Shown piece after piece: positions 12,021-24,455 of a stretch of DNA of 64,000 nt (position 1 is the stretch's first letter; each line of letters starts with the position of its first letter). Source of the DNA: Psilocybe azurescens (lineage: Eukaryota > Basidiomycota > Agaricomycetes > Agaricales > Agrocybaceae). The notes under the pieces were generated by a model. That model worked only from the letters and a program-made list of their open reading frames with translations. It was not told the DNA's origin and ran no database searches. The DNA is taken from the NCBI GenBank assembly GCA_023853785.1, contig JAJIRX010000746.1:1-64000 (forward strand), written 5' to 3'. The position numbers and the translations under genes were made by a program.

Positions 12021-12918
12021 TTACGCCTCAACGCTGATGACACTCGACAAGCAGCTCTTGACATAACCCCTCCCCTGGCCTCTCGCCGCCGCGCTGGGTG
12101 CCACGCGCCTCCTCATCGGCTTCCCCACCGCATGCACGCGGTTCAGCAGGATGCTCGCGACCACCTTGGACAGGTTCGGTGGGGGCGCCTTGGGCATCTG
12201 CATCTGCATTGGGGTGAATGACTGCGCACGCGGGGACAGCGCACGTGAGGTATACGAGGGGGACGGCGAGCGGGGCGAGGGTGCGGGCGTGTACAGCTGG
12301 ATGTCGGTCTGCGCAGCTGCGGGGATCTGGATGGTGTAGGGTGCTTCCCGGGTGTGGATGAGCGGTTGGGGGCGTCGAGTTCCGCGGTTTCGGTCTGGAC
12401 AGCAGCTGGGGAGGGAGATGATGCCATCTGAGGTTCTGGAGCAATGGGTTCGTCCGCGAAAGGGTCGAATTTGTAGGTTGGGGGCATGCGGATTGAGACA
12501 GAGCGTCTCCTGCTCCGGGGGCGCTCGGGGCGGAACGCACGGGAGTGGGAGAGGCATCTGCAGAGGCTGTTATGGATTTTCGGTGGCCCTGGGGGATGTA
12601 TGGGCCCGGCTGTGCCGAAGGAAGAGGCGACTGTTGGCGGGGCCCAGAGACGGAGGAGTGGGCGAGGTCCCGTAGGTGGTGGGTGTACATGTGGGTGTTG
12701 TGCGTGCTAATGCTGGTGTACCCTCCGTGTGCACCTGGGGCGCGGGGCTGGGAGATGATATTAGAGTTATTATTGTAGTGGTGGTGATGGTGGTTGAACT
12801 GGTTGAGATACTGGGAGGAGGCGGAGGCAGTCGCCCAGGCGGCAGCGGAGGAAGAGTGGGGGTGTGCAGCGGTGAAGGAGGTTTGTATGGTGCGAATGTA
12901 GTGTACGGGGGCGGCCAT
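12021..12918 (-). CDS. Low-complexity protein of unknown function
   Basis: The protein starts MAAPVHYIRTIQTSF at 12918 and ends at 12021 with SCLSSVISVEA. It is rich in Ser, Pro, Ala and His (a NHHHHHYNNNSN run near residue 45), has a central segment MPPTYKFDPFADEP and a basic tail MRRRVAPSAAARGQGRG. Two one-base frame slips must be allowed: one in C runs (plus-strand G runs 12517..12521 or 12527..12530) and one at the CCC run 12347..12349. The pieces then join without a gap. There is no recognised domain, signal peptide or membrane segment; a mostly disordered protein is likely. No intron is needed, and a TATA-like site lies about 90 bp upstream. Confidence 0.7.
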
Positions 12919-13007
12919 TAGAGTGAGTAAGTCGAGGAGGAGGAGAGTAGTCAGATATGTAGATGTTGCTGGAGGGAAACGAGGCAGAGATGGACAGTAG
13001 AGGCGGT

Positions 13008-13017
13008 GTTTATAAAC
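13008..13017 (-). promoter_or_regulatory. TATA-like box
   Basis: Palindromic GTTTATAAAC lies about 90 bp upstream of the start codon at 12918, a normal distance for a fungal core promoter. Confidence 0.5.
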
Positions 13018-15791
13018 GGCTCAGATAACAAGCCTGTCCTAAATATGGAGGTGGTTTGTGATCGGGATCGACCGCCGAGTCGAACCATCGCTCTCGTAAA
13101 GCCTGGACAACAGCTGGCTCGTCTCGAGACTTGGATGCTTCCTTGTTGCTCCTGTCCATGACTCCACCCATCAATTTTATAACAGCCTCGTTGTCCCTCT
13201 TCTTCTTCTCCTTGTTTCTATCTACATATACGCCTTATAATTATACAAAATATCCTTCAATTTCTATAGCGATTATATCACCCACATCCCCACTACCCCC
13301 GACTGTAGAAAAGGACAAGGCCGCTTCTTGTCTATTCTGCAGTCACCGTTTCGCGTTTGATAATGGACCCCTTGTCGTTATCACGCCGCAGAGAACCTAA
13401 CCTTATGTTACGACAATCATATCCTGCTTACGAACAGCAAAGGAACTCCATTCTCCCCACCCCAATTACGATATGTAGTCACTACATTCTAGCACATTCT
13501 AATTTATGCGCTCCCAAGCTCAGGGATGCGCCACGTCAAGCCCAAATTGGGACTCCCGAGCGAGCCGACTCGAGCTCACCTAAATATCCAATTGATTCGA
13601 TTTCAATGTAACACGTGGATCCGCTGCTTATTTTGTGCAGGTTTGGTGAACTTGTCGCCTGAAGGGGACCAAAGGCGGTGATGATGCTGGTTGGCTCGAG
13701 AGTCGGGTCTTGGTCAAGTCGATGTGCTGCTGCATGCTGTGTCGATGCCGCGGCGCGACGACGGCAGCGCGCTCTGCTCAGTGCCGGGCGAGCGGACCTC
13801 CTGAACGTCGGATTGAAATCTTTTGTTCTCCTGCTTCTTCACGTCAATTGTAACCTGTACATTGAATTCCAAGTCGAATGGTATATGCATAGTAACAACA
13901 TAGCACAATACTCGTATGTATCCACTATGGCGTACATACGGAGTTGGTGTGAGTGGCAATGATCATGTCATGTTCTTTCCTTCTTCCAGATCTCCAGCCT
14001 TCCCGCCCCAAATCTATAAGCAAACCTATAATAACTATCATAGTTCAGAAGACGTCCAAGAGATCTGATTCTAAACGCTTCCTCAGCGCTATTAAAACTC
14101 AATCTAGCACACCACCAGTATCACTCACATTTAGATACCAACGCGGCTGGGCTGGGTTTAACGAGTTAGATAACCTTTCCTCTCATCCATCACTGACAAT
14201 AAATCAACGCCGCTTTGTTCTTGATCGTGCCTACTCCCACACACATTTACAAGAAAACCTAAATAAAACACAACCCAGCCCAAATGGAGTTATGCAAAAA
14301 CATTAGCCGCCGCATCCGCGCCACATTCTACCGAAGTCCCTGGTCCGAGCGGCTGCCGGTTACCCCATCACATGGGCACGTGGTTGCCGGTGGTTGCCGG
14401 TTTCCTAATCTGGCAAAAGGTGCGGGGCGTATCTGAGGCGAGGCAGCTTGGGAGGACATGGACCAGCAACATGATGCCGGCGGCCGGGAAGTTCAACGTG
14501 ATTTCTCTCCATGAGTGGTCGCGCTTCAGCCAAGCTTCAGCTAGATGTTACCAGACATCTTAGTTGCGGTTACGATGAGTGAGGAGTGTGTTTTTCATGA
14601 ATTTGGGCTCGATCGAATGCTACTTGCTTACTCGTACACCCTGAGTACCACAGAGAAAATCTCCTTCGATTTTACTTATTCCAACTTGAAGGATCGTCGT
14701 TACACAGACATACATATTTTAACTCAACTTTCAACGGACCTTGCTACAGAACGCATATCGCAATGACAGGAAAACACTTCAACTCGGGTCCTACATGAAG
14801 TACAGGCTACATCCCGTCCCGAGTTCCGAACCGGAAGAGATCCTTCAAATGGTCTGGATCTAAACGAAAAGTCATGTTGCTCAGTCGCTAGAAGCGACGA
14901 CGTATTACCAGGTCCGAGTGATCTATGGTAATGTATGTCTATACTAATAGCAGTAGCTCTAGCCAATGACGTCCTTAGTCCGTAGACCTTGAATCGAGCA
15001 ACAGAAGGAGGCTAATGGCGTTGGCTGAGTGATCCAGGCTCCGGACTCCGGACAAAGTCAACTCAAATTATTGACCGAATCGCTCATATTGCCATCTTCC
15101 CTGCTCTGTTTTCTGTTATTGATAGTAGTACTAGGAAGCACGTCATATTTCACAACTTAACTCAACTTTGAACGTTAACTTTGAAGACGACAGATGCTCG
15201 TTGCCGTCGACATCGACATCGATGTCGAGGTGCTTCCTCCGGTCTATCGACATACATGCGCGCATGCACGCATGCTTGTCGTCGCTTGCAACGATATCAG
15301 GTTCTAAATTCTAACCCCACCTAAAACCCAAATGATCAATGGATACTAATAGATGTTGATGATAGATGGATGATAGATGGAAATGATCTATTTCAGGCTT
15401 CTAAGTAGAATGGCGCCACCAGCTCAACGATATTAAGGAGACCGCGTTAACAATAATGACGATATACGGACTTGTGCAGAGACGAGACGGGGGTTGAAGC
15501 CTGAAGGTGGTGGATGGATGAAGTCTTCCTCAATGCTTCCTAGTCGAGGAAAGGAGAAGGACCGGAGCACCAGCAACATCGCTCAGCCGAGACGGACTGT
15601 GCCCACTGCACTAGAGTTTCCGCTCGTCCTCGTCATAGCTCGTTTCGTAAGTTTAACTCGTCGTAGCGGCCGGCCCTTGTAAGTCGACATCCAGTCTGAG
15701 GCTCGAACCTGAAATTCCGCGTCCATATCATTCTCAACGAATATGATGGAATTGAAAGATGGAAGTTAGAGCATGCGCATGATAACCACGC

Positions 15792-15813
15792 AGCTCGGAG
15801 TCGGAGTCGGGTA
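15792..15813. repeat. Exact 22-bp direct repeat, copy 1
   Basis: A GGAGTC-rich unit, identical to 16026..16047 and 234 bp away from it. Both start AGCTCGGAGTC. Confidence 0.7.
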
Positions 15814-16025
15814 AGAGCACGACTTTTAGTGTTTATTGAGGACGAAGAGCTTAACTTGTGAGCAGAGACGTCATCGCATCGCATCGCGTCCAATACTCGA
15901 GCGATTGTAGTCTCGGCTGGCCCTTCGCTTCGAGCGATGGATGTATCATGTAGTTAATCAGCAGCCTCGGAGGATCGCCTGATCATGATCATGACGCGTA
16001 CGGAGGCCAATTGCCTGCCTTGACT

Positions 16026-16047
16026 AGCTCGGAGTCGGAGTCGGGTA
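16026..16047. repeat. Exact 22-bp direct repeat, copy 2
   Basis: Identical to 15792..15813. Confidence 0.7.
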
Positions 16048-17390
16048 GAATGAGAACCATCATATCATTGCGTAGGATCTGTGGCTTACAGAATACGCGT
16101 ACAAATCATCAGAGTCCGAGGGCCATCCAGGCTCCCAGCTGAAGAAGAGTCGGACACGCCCTCGGGCTAAACGCAGTCACAGGATAGGTGGGAGGCACGG
16201 CATCCATTTTGCTCTGGCTAGTACTAAGAGTTCTTGGGATCTTCAAAGGGAAGAAGAGGTAATGCTCATAGTCACAAGTCCTGTGTCTGGTTAAAATGTA
16301 AATAGACACCCCAGAGTGATTCGTAAAGTGAGCATGAGCGGGAGATAGATTAATGCCCGAGGAGAAGGACGTGAAAAGGACCAGATTGTGAAACGAATGA
16401 AGGAAGGAAGATGAAGACGGGAACGAACGAGATCAATGCAGTAACACTTGAGTCGATACGAGTCCGATATCCTCAGCTGAGGAAGGGAGCGTATTTGGCT
16501 ACTGGTGATGAATGCCAGGACATTAACCAAGCCGGCGGGCATCGTTGAGGATATCCGATTGACGTAGTCAACAGTGGCGAGAGATCTCGGTTCGCACACG
16601 AGTCGAATTTCATGATCATGTGAGTCTATATAAGTAGAGTACAGGCCGAATCAAATCAAATCAGATCAGATCAGATTTCCAAATTCTATAAGTAGGGTTC
16701 AGGTGGATTCTTATGGCTTCTTGCACGCTTTGTAACAACTTTGCAACGCCTCGAGGCTCGCTTCCAAGTCCCAGGAACAATAGCCTATGCGCATCCTGAG
16801 ACTTGGAAGCTGGATCGTAGGCTATAACTACAGGGCGTCGTCAGTGCAATCAATATGAATATGAAATGCTGATCAGCTGCCTGCGAGAGAAAGTCCGAGT
16901 CACCGCCCACTGGATAACATCCCTAACATAGTAATTCTACCCTGAGTTAATGAGCTAGACTGCCGTTGGGAGGCAATAACAGCCATACTCATAATCTAGG
17001 GTGTTCGAGCTTCGAATGGCTGAAGAGAAAATTTTATGCATTACTACTGTCCCCACACAATGCGAGTATATAGCCTGAGCGTATTCAAAAATAAAGGTAT
17101 ATGATGAGATGCGCATTTGGCTCCATTATCCAAGTACTATGTAAATAGTCACCTCTTAGCCACCTCTTAGATTAGAAGGGAGCACCATGCGGTACATACG
17201 AGACTCCAAATTCAATACAAGGCAAAACCACCGACCAAAACAGCGGTGGCAGGGAAGTTGAAACGAGGTTCAGGGAGATTTATAAATAGCCTTTCATGCT
17301 CCATATGGCATTGTTCTGCGAGGCAGTCCCGTCTGTGGGAGAGAGATTGCCTGAATCTGACTGCCAATAAAACTGTGTTGGACGGTGTCA

Positions 17391-17399
17391 GTTGTCAGA
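17391..17399. repeat. Candidate 9-bp target site duplication, left
   Basis: GTTGTCAGA, repeated exactly at 24501..24509 in the same orientation. The copies sit just outside the inverted repeats and the match does not extend in either direction. Confidence 0.7.
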
Positions 17400-17445
17400 G
17401 AGGGGGAGGGACGATTGGTCTTATTCGATCCCATCAAATGAACGA
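17400..17445 (+). repeat. Left terminal inverted repeat
   Basis: The core GACGATTGGTCT-T-ATTCGATCCCATCAAATGAA (17410 on) is shared with the right end except for one T/C change inside it. The outer 10 bases share only GAG. Confidence 0.75.
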
Positions 17446-17602
17446 CAAAGAACCCCGAAGGGATCAAAGAATCGCAAGTGCGCCTAGGTCGGTCTGAACG
17501 GAGCTCTTGGTACACAGAGCCAAATATAATAAATAAATTTTTGATTTGGAAGCATAAAATTATATAATATCTAGCCGGGCGACATAAGGCAACTATCCGG
17601 AG

Positions 17603-17999
17603 TCACTCGGCACCGCTCACAACACGTTGCTTTCCACCCTGACGACTGGCTTTCAAGCCTTCACTATAAGAGATTATGGGCCTCTTTTCAGCTGCGTTAT
17701 CAACTATCTTGGCATTGATTTTGTTCTGGTACCTTGCAAGAACGTCTCTGAACATCGACCTTAGTTGAAATTCTTGCGATTCACCACCTCGGAGAGTACA
17801 TTTGAAAGCTGTTGCCTTCGCTGTGGTGTGATTTTGAGCTGTTTCTTTCAACTCGTTGATGCATTTTTAGCTATACTAGTGTCGGACTTACTGTTTTTGT
17901 TTCTGTGTCTTGAAGGAACGTTCCCCAACATCACCTTTGGTTCGAATTCCCTGTGATTCGCCGCCAAGCGCACCTCGGAGGCTGCGTTTTGAAGGCCAT
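17603..17999 (-). CDS. Short two-repeat (GGESQ) protein inside the transposon
   Basis: Reads from ATG at 17999 to a stop at 17603. It contains two diverged copies of one unit: ALGGESQGIRTKGDVGERSF followed by KTQKQK, then AFKCTLRGGESQEFQLRSMF followed by RDVLARYQNK. An intron with GTAAG donor separates them. The downstream tail is basic (GLKASRQGGKQRVVSGAE). One reading-frame slip in the AAAA run near 17990 must be allowed. No known domain. It is divergent to the transposase gene and may share its promoter region (about 18000..18078). Confidence 0.5.
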
Positions 18000-18008
18000 T
18001 TTCAATAG

Positions 18009-21000
18009 TTGAATGGCTTTTCCAGTAAGTTCATGACTGTTTCGAGCTTTATTTCCTCTCACTGTGCCCTATCACCTATGCAGTCTTCTAGAAACCAGGA
18101 TGAGAGCTCCATTAACGCATGCCAGTGCAAAGAACGAGGTGACCAGTGTTTCTTCGAAGCCGTGGTTGTTCAAGGCGCTAAGGAGAGGTGCTTTCTAACT
18201 CTCTAATTAAACCACTGTAGGACCCTTTGACTACCGGAAGTGGTGCTCACCAAGATGCCCCGACATCGTCGACTCTCATTGGCAGACTTGCTCAACCGGG
18301 CTGATGAGCACCCCGAGAGCATCGACATTCGAGAACCATTGATGCGTCTCATCCACCGCCTTACAGATGCCCCAGTTATGGCCCCCCTCATATTGCCCAG
18401 TGGTTGTTATCTACCGCTGATGTCCTTCCGCGAACATTTCCAAAGTCTCCGGTTTCTGGTTCATCTGTTACAGTACCACTGTGCGATCCCTTGAACACGC
18501 CTGAGCCACCTCTCAGTCATCCATCTTCCGTTCATATCTCTCCTGAAATCCGGCGAAATGTTAGGCTTAATCGGAAGACAACACTCTCTACACTCTATGT
18601 CTACAACGACATTACTGCCTTTGTTGAATACCCCGAAACACATCCTAATCAGCCGGTGGGATATCTATTCCGACAAGACCTTGAAACATGGTATAACCCA
18701 GCTCGTAACTTTGTCTACTCATTGGGTGAACCGTCTGGGAGGACGCGGGAGGGATTTGAGGTATATTGCGATGCGTTAGTTGATGAACAGAATGAACTTG
18801 TACCTTGCATCAAACGTCATTACACCTGTATGTAGCATTGAATGTTATGATTTTATATTTTGAATTGTCTCATTCTCGTGTGCAGGCCAAGGATCTAAAA
18901 TATGCCCAGAGGCAAATTCGGAGACGTTGTCTGCAGTTCATCAAAAACCTAGTTTGGATGACGTTAGGAAAAGACTTATGGAAGAGAGAGAAACTCAGAC
19001 AGAAATCTCAAGTCCGACGGTTGATGTCTTCCAAAAGACAGCAGCGTTCATCACAGCACTGCGTAAAGTCGGATGCAGAGCTCCAAGATGTGAGGAGACG
19101 TGCATGAATGCTGTGGAGCAAGAGGCCTACACTTCATTGCTAGCGCACCAGTCTGCTCTCAGTAGGGGTTATGCACCTCCTGAAGAGCGCTGTGAAGGCC
19201 GTATATTGCTGGAATTCGATCAAACTGATAAAGCTTTTGTGCGGTAAGATATCATGGAGATTTTCTTTGTGTTCAGAACTAACAAAGCACTGATTAGGTG
19301 CGAGCACTACAGCCCTATGGGTAATCGGGATCACTTCATTCAGTATCTGGAGAACATGTATGACATAGATTACCTCGATGCCCACTTTAACGAGGATTCC
19401 GATGAGTTAGACAGAATTGAAAGGTTGGCCAGGAGGAGAGGTTATGGTCCACTTGCAGAATGTTCAACAGTAACAAACTTCTCATCCCAGCGCATTTATT
19501 GTCGTGAGTACCGTTATCTGTACGGACAGCACTGTAGCCACGATCTCTAATCCAATGATACCCTAGCCAAAGATCACCGAGATACAGACCAACAGCTTAT
19601 GCAACTTGTGATGAAACGACTTCTGTGTGAAGCAGCTTATCACATTTACGAGCCTTTGCCAGCGTACCGCAGGTCTTGTCCGTGGGTTCTGGTGGTCTGC
19701 AAAGGCGTTCACCCTCACCCTATACCAATCCCACAGAAAACCCCCCCTCTCATTCGCTCTGAGCTAGATGCCTTGCTCAAGAGTCTTGACAATGACCTAG
19801 CTGATTTAACGCCTCGCCGATTTCTGCGCCATCCCCTGCTCAAAAGCTTTCTACGTTCTCGACTACCAGATATTTTGCAGCCCACACTTTCAGATCTCCA
19901 TCTGTCGCTTGCAAATCGATCACACTTAAAGCACTACATTGATCAGGCTAAAGAAAATTCATTTCCTAAAGGGACAGGATGGGAAGGTAAATTGTTTTTG
20001 TTTTCATTTTACCTTTGCCCTCGCTCTTATTATTGGCATTCTAGGGGTCCAGCACCTTAAGCGACACCAAGATGATGTTTTATTGCCTGAAGAGCACTAC
20101 ATCCGTCGGATTCTTGAGATTTCGCAGTCTGTTGATATCCATGAGGACGATGAGTCTGATGATACAATTAATGCATTGGAATCACTCCGAATTGTAGTTT
20201 GCATGAGCAAAGAAGGCAGCAGGCGCCTCCTTGCAGCTCAGTACATCCAGAGCGACATTGGATTCAAGCGTGTGGTTGGATTCCATGAGTTTGAAATTGC
20301 ATGCATGGATAGACGGGCAAATACAAGTTAGTCCAGTGCTGTTGTGTTTTACTTTCTCAAAACTTGGACTCTTGCATTGACTGATTGACACTCTCCACAC
20401 ACAGGTATCATTTTTGCAGAGTCTTTCTGAACCGACAAACAGCGGTTGCTCACCAGACTGTTCTTGCTGAAATTGAGGACATCGTCTTGCAGGATACTGG
20501 TTCCTCACTTCGATGGCGGCATATCCACGCAGCCAGCATGGATGAGACAGAGGGAATGATTATTCATTGGGGCGGTGATCAGCACGGAGGTCAGGCGAAA
20601 GGTACTTCTGTTTTAATGGCTAAAATTTGTTTGGAGATCCTACCAGCTTATCGCAATGTGACAGGTATTGGCCTTCATCTTCAAAAAATAGCGCAGAAGT
20701 ATCCTGCAAAACGGGACCTACATGAGCCTCACCGCTTTTTGCATTCACTTAGTCCATATGAACACCTTCATCGCATTTTTCGACTCTGTACTGTGCACGG
20801 AAAGCGAAATATTCGCAAGCTACTAGTACCCGAAGACGTTCGGAACCTAATGCGTAGTTTAATGTGTATGGAGCACGATGACTGGGATGGCACTCTAGCT
20901 GCTATTATGGAACGTGGAGGCAAAGCTGCGATAGGCAAGTATCCTCTACTTTCAATTTTCAATATAGCCACTGATGTATAGCCTTAATAGACTGGGTTCA

Positions 21001-21681
21001 GGACAAGTTGCGAAGCCAGTTTGTATTTCAGGCAATGTGCTGGGAGAAGAGCCATATCCCAATAGAAATCTGGAGGGCCGGTGACACAACTACCAACCTT
21101 ATCGAGAGCGCTCATTCGGATGTCAACCGGGAAGGAACTTATTGCACCTTGGTTGGGGGAATCAAAAAAGGCCAGGTTTTCGATACGATGAAAATGAGAA
21201 CACTGCAGGTAATCAGAATTCTGCATGAAAATTGGCAATGTCTGACTTAAAACCTTTCTTCTGCTAGGGCGTCTGAAGAGGCAGGAATACATCCATCTTA
21301 TCTCTTTGGTCATACCTCCGAAAATGCTGACTAAGAATCTCAAACGAAAATGTACGTTAAGGAGACAAAACAGTATTATAGATCTTACAGAGCTATTTCA
21401 GTTAACGCTCACCATCATGCCCTTGATGCCCAAGACACCAAGATAGAGCAACATAACAAAAAGCTCTGTGTAGCACATGAAAAAATCAATAATGCTCACC
21501 TTAAGGTCATTGAATGTGCAGCGACACTTGGAAATATTTCCCCATGCAAGAAGCTGAACGATATCAGCGTGCCTCCGAATCCCTCAATAAGGCGCAAACA
21601 ACATTGATTCGTGCAGAGGGAGTTTACTGGAAGCAAGTCGGCGCAGGAAAGGCACTTGTCCAGACAGGTTCGGGAAGTTAG
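18009..21681 (+). CDS. MULE-like DDE transposase, multi-exon
   Basis: Predicted to cut and move the 17.4-24.5 kb element in the nucleus. The start is uncertain (ATG at 18009 or 18078). The N-terminal part has SPEIRRNVRLNR and VEYPETHPNQPVGYLFRQ; the middle has Cys/His-rich GCRAPRCEETCMNA and CEHYSPMGNRDHF. The catalytic part shows FEIACMDRRA (possible first Asp), MIIHWGGDQHGGQAKGLGL (second Asp), RLCTVHGKRNIRK (the C..H motif typical of Mutator-like transposases before the last acid) and TTNLIESAHSDVNREG (Glu). A lysine-rich, coiled-coil-like tail ends LVQTGSGS at 21681. About seven introns. Frame slips occur near 18.28-18.42 kb and 21.32-21.55 kb, so the copy may be inactive or mis-sequenced. 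Assignment of the acidic triad is my inference from spacing and motifs. Confidence 0.7.
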
Positions 21682-22053
21682 GTATCTGTCTTCCTGCCGC
21701 TTAACTATATCTTGAAGCCAAACCTGTAGAAAGAAAGAGGGGATAGGTTTAGGTAGGTATCTAACCAGCGAGGTCAGAATAATTTACAGAGGTAGCACAA
21801 CTAGAATCTCACTTTTGTAACAAAAAATATGTCAACAAATAACCATTTGCAAGCTATAAATATAAAGGTACATTTTTGTAGCTATGCGAAGGTAGGAAAG
21901 AGAGAGAAAACAATAGGTAAGAGTCCAAGAAATGGTAAACGGGAGAGATAAAAACAGTTCAAAAAGAAAGCGACAAGACAAGACAAGACGTGAGCAGGGA
22001 AAGGCAGACAGAATAGCAAGCCGAATGTGAAACAAGAAAGGTATTAGAAAAAG
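21682..22053. other. Intergenic inside the transposon
   Basis: AT-rich 3' flanks of two convergent genes. No coding signal. Confidence 0.5.
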
Positions 22054-24084
22054 TTAGTTGCCAACAGCCTCGTCATCCTCCTCGACACTATCCTCCGGGT
22101 TTGAAACATCAATCTCCCTTCCCTTCCCCTTCCCTTTCACCAATGTCGCTCCAACTTCACCGAGATCCGGGCATTCACCAATATCGTTGAGATGGGCCCG
22201 GTGTGCTGGGAACGTTCGTGACAGCTTGCAAGACCAACAGTCAACGTAGGCTGTGGTTATGACAACAAATACATCCATAGGGATGCCCATTCGCGAGTTC
22301 CACTCCAGGAAAGCGATGCCGATGGGAGTGTCAAGGAATTCCTTTGCAGTCTCAGCAAATGCTGGATCAGCGAAGGACCTCATCTTGAGGGCTCGAAGAG
22401 TATCAATGTCGGCATCCTTCTTTGATACTACAGACAAGATTGTAAGTTTCGAACGTTGACAGTGAGGCAGATCAAAGCTATGACTTACTGGTTAACTCAT
22501 TGGACATGTTTTTGCAGCAGCTGTCTTGTGGATTGATGTGTCGGTTGTAGCCATCGGGAGAGAACATGCAACCACAGGCATCACACTTGACCGATAGTTC
22601 AACTAGGGCCTGGAGTGACGACTTCGGAACACCCAGAGTGGAGTTCAATTCGCGAAGCATTGAGCCAACAGTGGTGGTGAAAAATCGAGGTTTTGGTAGA
22701 TGCGATTGGTGCAACCAGGGTAGAGGCGATCATCGTAGGCTTGTAAGGCAAGAGGAGTGTTGTCAGAGTCCCACGCGATGTGAGCCGAAGGAGATTCTAA
22801 AAAAAAGAAAGGACGCCGTCAGTATCGCATGTAAAATATTGAACATCTTCATTTACCTTTATATAAACCGGACTTTTCGTTATAAAACAAATCGGTCATG
22901 AGGAAAGTATCTAAAAGTAAAGGGTCACAGTCCATGCATACAAATATCTGCAAGGTTACATACCAGAGTTTTTGCCGTGCAGTAGCAACGGCCTCTGTGA
23001 AGAAGCTGCGCGCAGTTGCAAGTTGGCTCAACAATGACATAGGGGCGAGGGAGACGGCCGCAATTGACGTTCGCCGAGAGACAAACTTGGTAACAACCGG
23101 GATTAAAGTTTGGAGAGCCTGGGATGTTTTGAGAGCTGGCGCTGGAGAAGACCGGTCCTTTGAAGGGGGGGCGCGAGTGGGAGAGGAGGATACCACAGAG
23201 GGTGTCCTCGAGGAGCCAGCCCTCGGAGCAAGGATGTGTTCGACCTCGCTTATGGATGACGTGAGACGCTTTCGATGGGCTAGAATTGATGAGGCCAAGC
23301 AAAAGTCCTGATCGTCTGAAAAGGCCGTAAATACCAACATTGAAGACTATGCCTTAGAACCAAAACTTACAGGCGTATGCTTCACATGTCTCAGCTGCTT
23401 CATCGTCGTCTTGAAAAGCTAATCAGAAGGTCAACCTGGTTGATAGAGTAGTAAGGGTCAAGAAATACTAACAAGTGTATTCATCTATCTGCTCCTGAGT
23501 TTGCAGTATTACAGGAGCTTTGAGACGTGGTATGAGAACTAGAAATGACAAAAAGAGGTGAGAAGTGGTAAAAAGAGAAGGAAGGGACACACCTATAAAG
23601 TTACAGGGGTGCGTATCGCATCGAAAAACGTCCTCGTACCGTCCTTGGTACATCACCCTTAGATGTAAGGTCATTGTGAAGTGCTTGGGGTCCTTGGACT
23701 GGTCAGCGGCATGGGGGCACAAAGGGCCTCATAGCCATCACGCAGGTTGCGGAAGCCAGAGGCGGTGACTTCATGGAAAGTCCCGCTGGGTGTAACTCAA
23801 ATAGGCCTAGTATGAAAGCAGATCGTTAAGAAGGTATCACATAAAAAATCAGTCATTTACCGAGCATACGGAACCCATAAGTCAGTGGCCAATTCGTAGG
23901 TGACCATCTCCCCATTGGCGTTGTGGTTTTGAAGTTCTCGGTAGAGCTCGCGCTCGAATAGCACGCGGCCCATGAGAGACGTGATGGTTTTTGAAAAGGA
24001 GGCTGACGAACTGGCGGCATAATGAGGTGTTGGGGTGTTAGTATGAGAAGGAAACGGGACGATGGTAGAGCCTACAGGATGCAA
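22054..24084 (-). CDS. Zinc-binding protein of unknown function inside the transposon
   Basis: Starts MHPVGSTIVPFPSHTNT at 24084 and ends with an acidic tail SVEEDDEAVGN at 22054. Segments in order: ELYRELQNHNANGEMVTYEL; MTLHLRVMYQGRYEDVFRCD; a Ser/Pro-rich stretch near 23.2 kb; CDACGCMFSPDGYNRHI (C-x2-C then H, near 22.57 kb); and CWSCKLSRTFPAHRAHLNDI followed by GEC (C-x2-C, H-x2-H, C, near 22.2 kb). The Cys/His spacing suggests two metal-binding modules. About six introns; one C-run slip near 23.7 kb. It lies wholly between the inverted repeats and converges on the transposase, so I infer it belongs to the element. I do not know its role; DNA binding is possible. Confidence 0.6.
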
Positions 24085-24455
24085 TCTGGTTCTGCTCTAT
24101 TTATCGCACAGTTGAAGATAACATCTTGGGTTCAGAGTTGGGACTTGAGCTCTTGGGGCCAAGCAACAGAGAACGAGGCCGCGGTGGATAGAAAAATTCG
24201 TTCTAGGAAGCGTAGGTCGGTGCGCAACATGCATCCCGCCCAGAAGGTCATTGACAGTGAGAGAGAATAGAAACACGAGGTGGAAACAAGAATTTCAATG
24301 TCGGTCGGCGGCGCCGCCACACGTGCAGAAAAATAACATGGACAAACGTGATTGTTCACATAACTTCAGGTTGCAGCTTATTATCTAAGTAATGGGAGCT
24401 AGCAGGACCAAGAAGGAGTGCCCAGCGAAGCTTCCCTGCCCTCCGGCCTTCTCCT
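24085..24455. other. Right subterminal region of the transposon
   Basis: No gene seen. It lies between the start of the zinc-binding gene and the right inverted repeat and probably holds that gene's promoter. Confidence 0.45.

Larger units (their letters stand above)
13020..17390. other. Gene-poor region
   Basis: Only short frames without recognisable domains. It contains self-complementary CGACATCGATGTCG near 15.2 kb, a 22-bp exact direct repeat (15792..15813 and 16026..16047) and a short AATC/GATC microsatellite at about 16650..16680. Confidence 0.5.

Noticed and set aside
12151..12921. Several plus-strand Gly/Arg/Val-rich frames opposite the 12-kb gene
   Set aside because: They are shadows of the Ser/Pro-rich minus-strand gene, which continues smoothly through two run-length slips.
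16650..16680. Short AATC/GATC repeats as a CRISPR-like array
   Set aside because: Simple microsatellite of about 30 bp with no spacers, in a eukaryotic genome.
17935..17960. tRNA T-arm-like GGTTCGAATTCC
   Set aside because: No A-box or cloverleaf around it; it lies in the coding sequence of the GGESQ-repeat gene.
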